A model generated the notes under the pieces. That model saw only the letters and a program-made list of their open reading frames with translations. It was not told the DNA's origin and searched no databases. From Marinosulfonomonas sp. (GTDB lineage: Bacteria > Pseudomonadota > Alphaproteobacteria > Rhodobacterales > Rhodobacteraceae), in assembly GCA_015494385.1 (NCBI GenBank), contig WGBJ01000383.1:1-7117 (forward strand): 7,117 nt of DNA, given 5' to 3'. Made by a program: the position numbers and the translations under genes. Below are positions 5,830 through 7,117 of this stretch, piece by piece (within the stretch, counting starts at the first letter, position 1; the number at the start of each line of letters is the position of its first letter).

Positions 5830-7117
5830 TATCCCTTCCCCTCCAGATACCGCCGCTTGGCTTCCTCCATCCGCCGCATATCCCGCACCGCGTTTTCAAT
5901 TGCGATTTCGTCGGATTTGTCGGCATAGCGGAATTCGCTGTCCGCATAGCGGTTGATTTCCTGTATCACCATTTCCACGGTAATCGGCTGGGTCATCTCG
6001 CGGATCATCCCCAGCTTTTCGTCATAGGGTTTGAACAGGAACAGATCGGGTTCCTCCATCCATTCGTCCGGCAATTCGAAATCCATCGCCCGCACCTTGA
6101 CCGCATCGGTGATGTTCTTGATCGCGCGGCCTGTGAAGCGCGGATCGGCCTCTTGAATCCCCTTCAGGTAAGTGCCCAGTTTGGCAATCGTATCCAGATC
6201 GCCAACCTCGCTATGCACCCGTTCAAATACCTTCAGCAGGCCTTCTTCATGCGGCCTGGAATGCCCCTCGAAACTCGCCGCGACGGCCTTCTTGATTTCC
6301 TGCGCTGCAAACAATTCATGATCGCCCACTGGGATCGAATGGTTCTTGCCCATCAGCAAATGCAGGATGTCGATGTAATCCTCGCGGGTCTGCGGCCCGT
6401 CCACCAGAAACCGCGCACCGGCCCGTTGGCGCAGGGCGTCGTCCACGTTTTCGGGGTAATTGGAAAACATGCCAAAGGTGCAGTTCCCGCGCACCACCGT
6501 GTTGGCCCCCGCGAAACTCTCCATCAAAACCGCTGTGATCTCCAACTGCCCCGCGCTGGACTGCCTGTCCCCGCGCTTGCCCGCCAACTGGTCAATATCA
6601 TCAATCGTGCCAAAGCCGATCACATTGGGGTCCACCACATTGTTGATAAATGCCTTGGCGTTCTGCCCCGATTTCCCCTGATAGCTGTCGATACTGTCGG
6701 TCGACAGGTTCTGGAACCGGAACGGATAGCCCGCCACCTCGCAATAGCCGGAAATCAGCCCCGCCATCATCTGGATCAGCGTGGTTTTCCCCGTGCCCGG
6801 CGCGCCATCGCCCATGAAGGTAAAGATAAACCCGCCCAGTTCGGCAAACGGGTTGAGCTTGCGTTCAAAATCATAGGCCATCAACATTTTGGCCAGCTTC
6901 ATTGCCTGATATTTGGCAATATGGTTGCCCACCACCTCGTTCGGCTTTTTGAACGTCATGGTCAGCTTGCTGCCCTTGGCCGCCCGCGCCGGTGTGAAAC
7001 CGGCGATGGTCAGATCATCCGCTTCAACCTTGTAAGACGCCCCCGTAAAGGCCCCCAGACGCGGTGCGTTTTGCGCCCGCAAGGCGACCTTCTCCATCAC
7101 CTGCTCGGCAAAGGCCA
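5829..7117 (-). CDS. AAA-family ATPase (5' end probably beyond the window)
   Basis: One complete AAA module. Numbering from GTG 7100: a helical lead-in (V-V-G-N-H-I-A-K-Y-Q-A-M-K-L-A-K, 56-71), Walker A G-D-G-A-P-G-T-G-K-T-T (97-107, Lys105), Walker B G-F-G-T-I-D-D-I-D (162-170, Asp167/Asp168), sensor 1 F-S-N (Asn214), arginine-finger region A-L-R-Q-R-A-G-A-R-F (222-231), and sensor 2 F-T-G-R-A-I-K-N-I (322-330). The arginine and sensor patterns fit classical AAA proteins that remodel protein complexes as hexamers, rather than MoxR ATPases. A charged helical C-terminal region (about 365-423) ends in R-R-M-E-E-A-K-R-R-Y-L-E-G-K-G. The frame stays open from 7100 to the window edge (codons A-F-A-E-Q), and neither GTG 7100 nor ATG 7097 has a convincing Shine-Dalgarno, so the true start is likely upstream. 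It is the first visible gene of the operon. Confidence 0.88.
   Translation of the reverse strand, partial: AFAEQVMEKVALRAQNAPRLGAFTGASYKVEADDLTIAGFTPARAAKGSKLTMTFKKPNEVVGNHIAKYQAMKLAKMLMAYDFERKLNPFAELGGFIFTFMGDGAPGTGKTTLIQMMAGLISGYCEVAGYPFRFQNLSTDSIDSYQGKSGQNAKAFINNVVDPNVIGFGTIDDIDQLAGKRGDRQSSAGQLEITAVLMESFAGANTVVRGNCTFGMFSNYPENVDDALRQRAGARFLVDGPQTREDYIDILHLLMGKNHSIPVGDHELFAAQEIKKAVAASFEGHSRPHEEGLLKVFERVHSEVGDLDTIAKLGTYLKGIQEADPRFTGRAIKNITDAVKVRAMDFELPDEWMEEPDLFLFKPYDEKLGMIREMTQPITVEMVIQEINRYADSEFRYADKSDEIAIENAVRDMRRMEEAKRRYLEGKG

Noticed and set aside
5829..7117. MoxR-type ATPase assignment
   Set aside because: The sensor 1 F-S-N, A-L-R-Q-R-A-G-A-R-F finger region and F-T-G-R sensor 2 fit classical AAA proteins better, and no VWA-domain partner is present in the operon.

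Overview
The window looks like a chromosomal segment of an alphaproteobacterium, most likely Rhodobacteraceae (Roseobacter-type). The reasons are the roughly 60% GC coding sequence with strongly GC-ending codons, a stand-alone MnmD methyltransferase, and a DUF1523 membrane protein in a tightly packed operon. The taxonomic call is inference. Coding is nearly gapless; no stretch over 300 bases lacks a gene, and I see no RNA gene, IS element, CRISPR array or phage gene.

Left part (1-2256): a divergent pair centred on about 665-712. To the left on the minus strand runs the 5' part of an FAD-dependent oxidoreductase that resembles the oxidase half of MnmC (cut by the window edge). To the right on the plus strand is mnmD, the matching methyltransferase half. 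In enterobacteria these are one fused protein that finishes the wobble base mnm5(s2)U34 of tRNA; here they are two genes head to head. mnmD overlaps by 4 bases (ATGA) a ten-helix EamA/DMT-family transporter, which ends at 2256 and faces the operon below across a 37-base convergent gap.

Right part (2294-7117, all minus strand, transcribed from right to left): a compact operon of six genes with start/stop overlaps or gaps of at most 9 bases. In transcription order: a classical AAA ATPase (5' end possibly beyond the window), a three-helix 117-residue membrane protein, a two-helix membrane protein with a long coiled coil, a 450-residue soluble protein of a domain-of-unknown-function family (I believe DUF6638), a 91-residue protein with two membrane helices, and a 231-residue DUF1523 membrane protein. 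The layout suggests an ATPase plus a soluble partner working with several small inner-membrane proteins. The function is not known to me.

The standout is the coiled-coil gene (4625-5479). Its base composition is about 43% GC by hand count, against about 60% around it; it uses codons such as TTA and ATA that are rare nearby, and it is joined to both neighbours by the same TATGA start/stop overlap. It looks like a foreign cargo gene spliced seamlessly into a native operon, with an architecture reminiscent of membrane-anchored phage-defence proteins.
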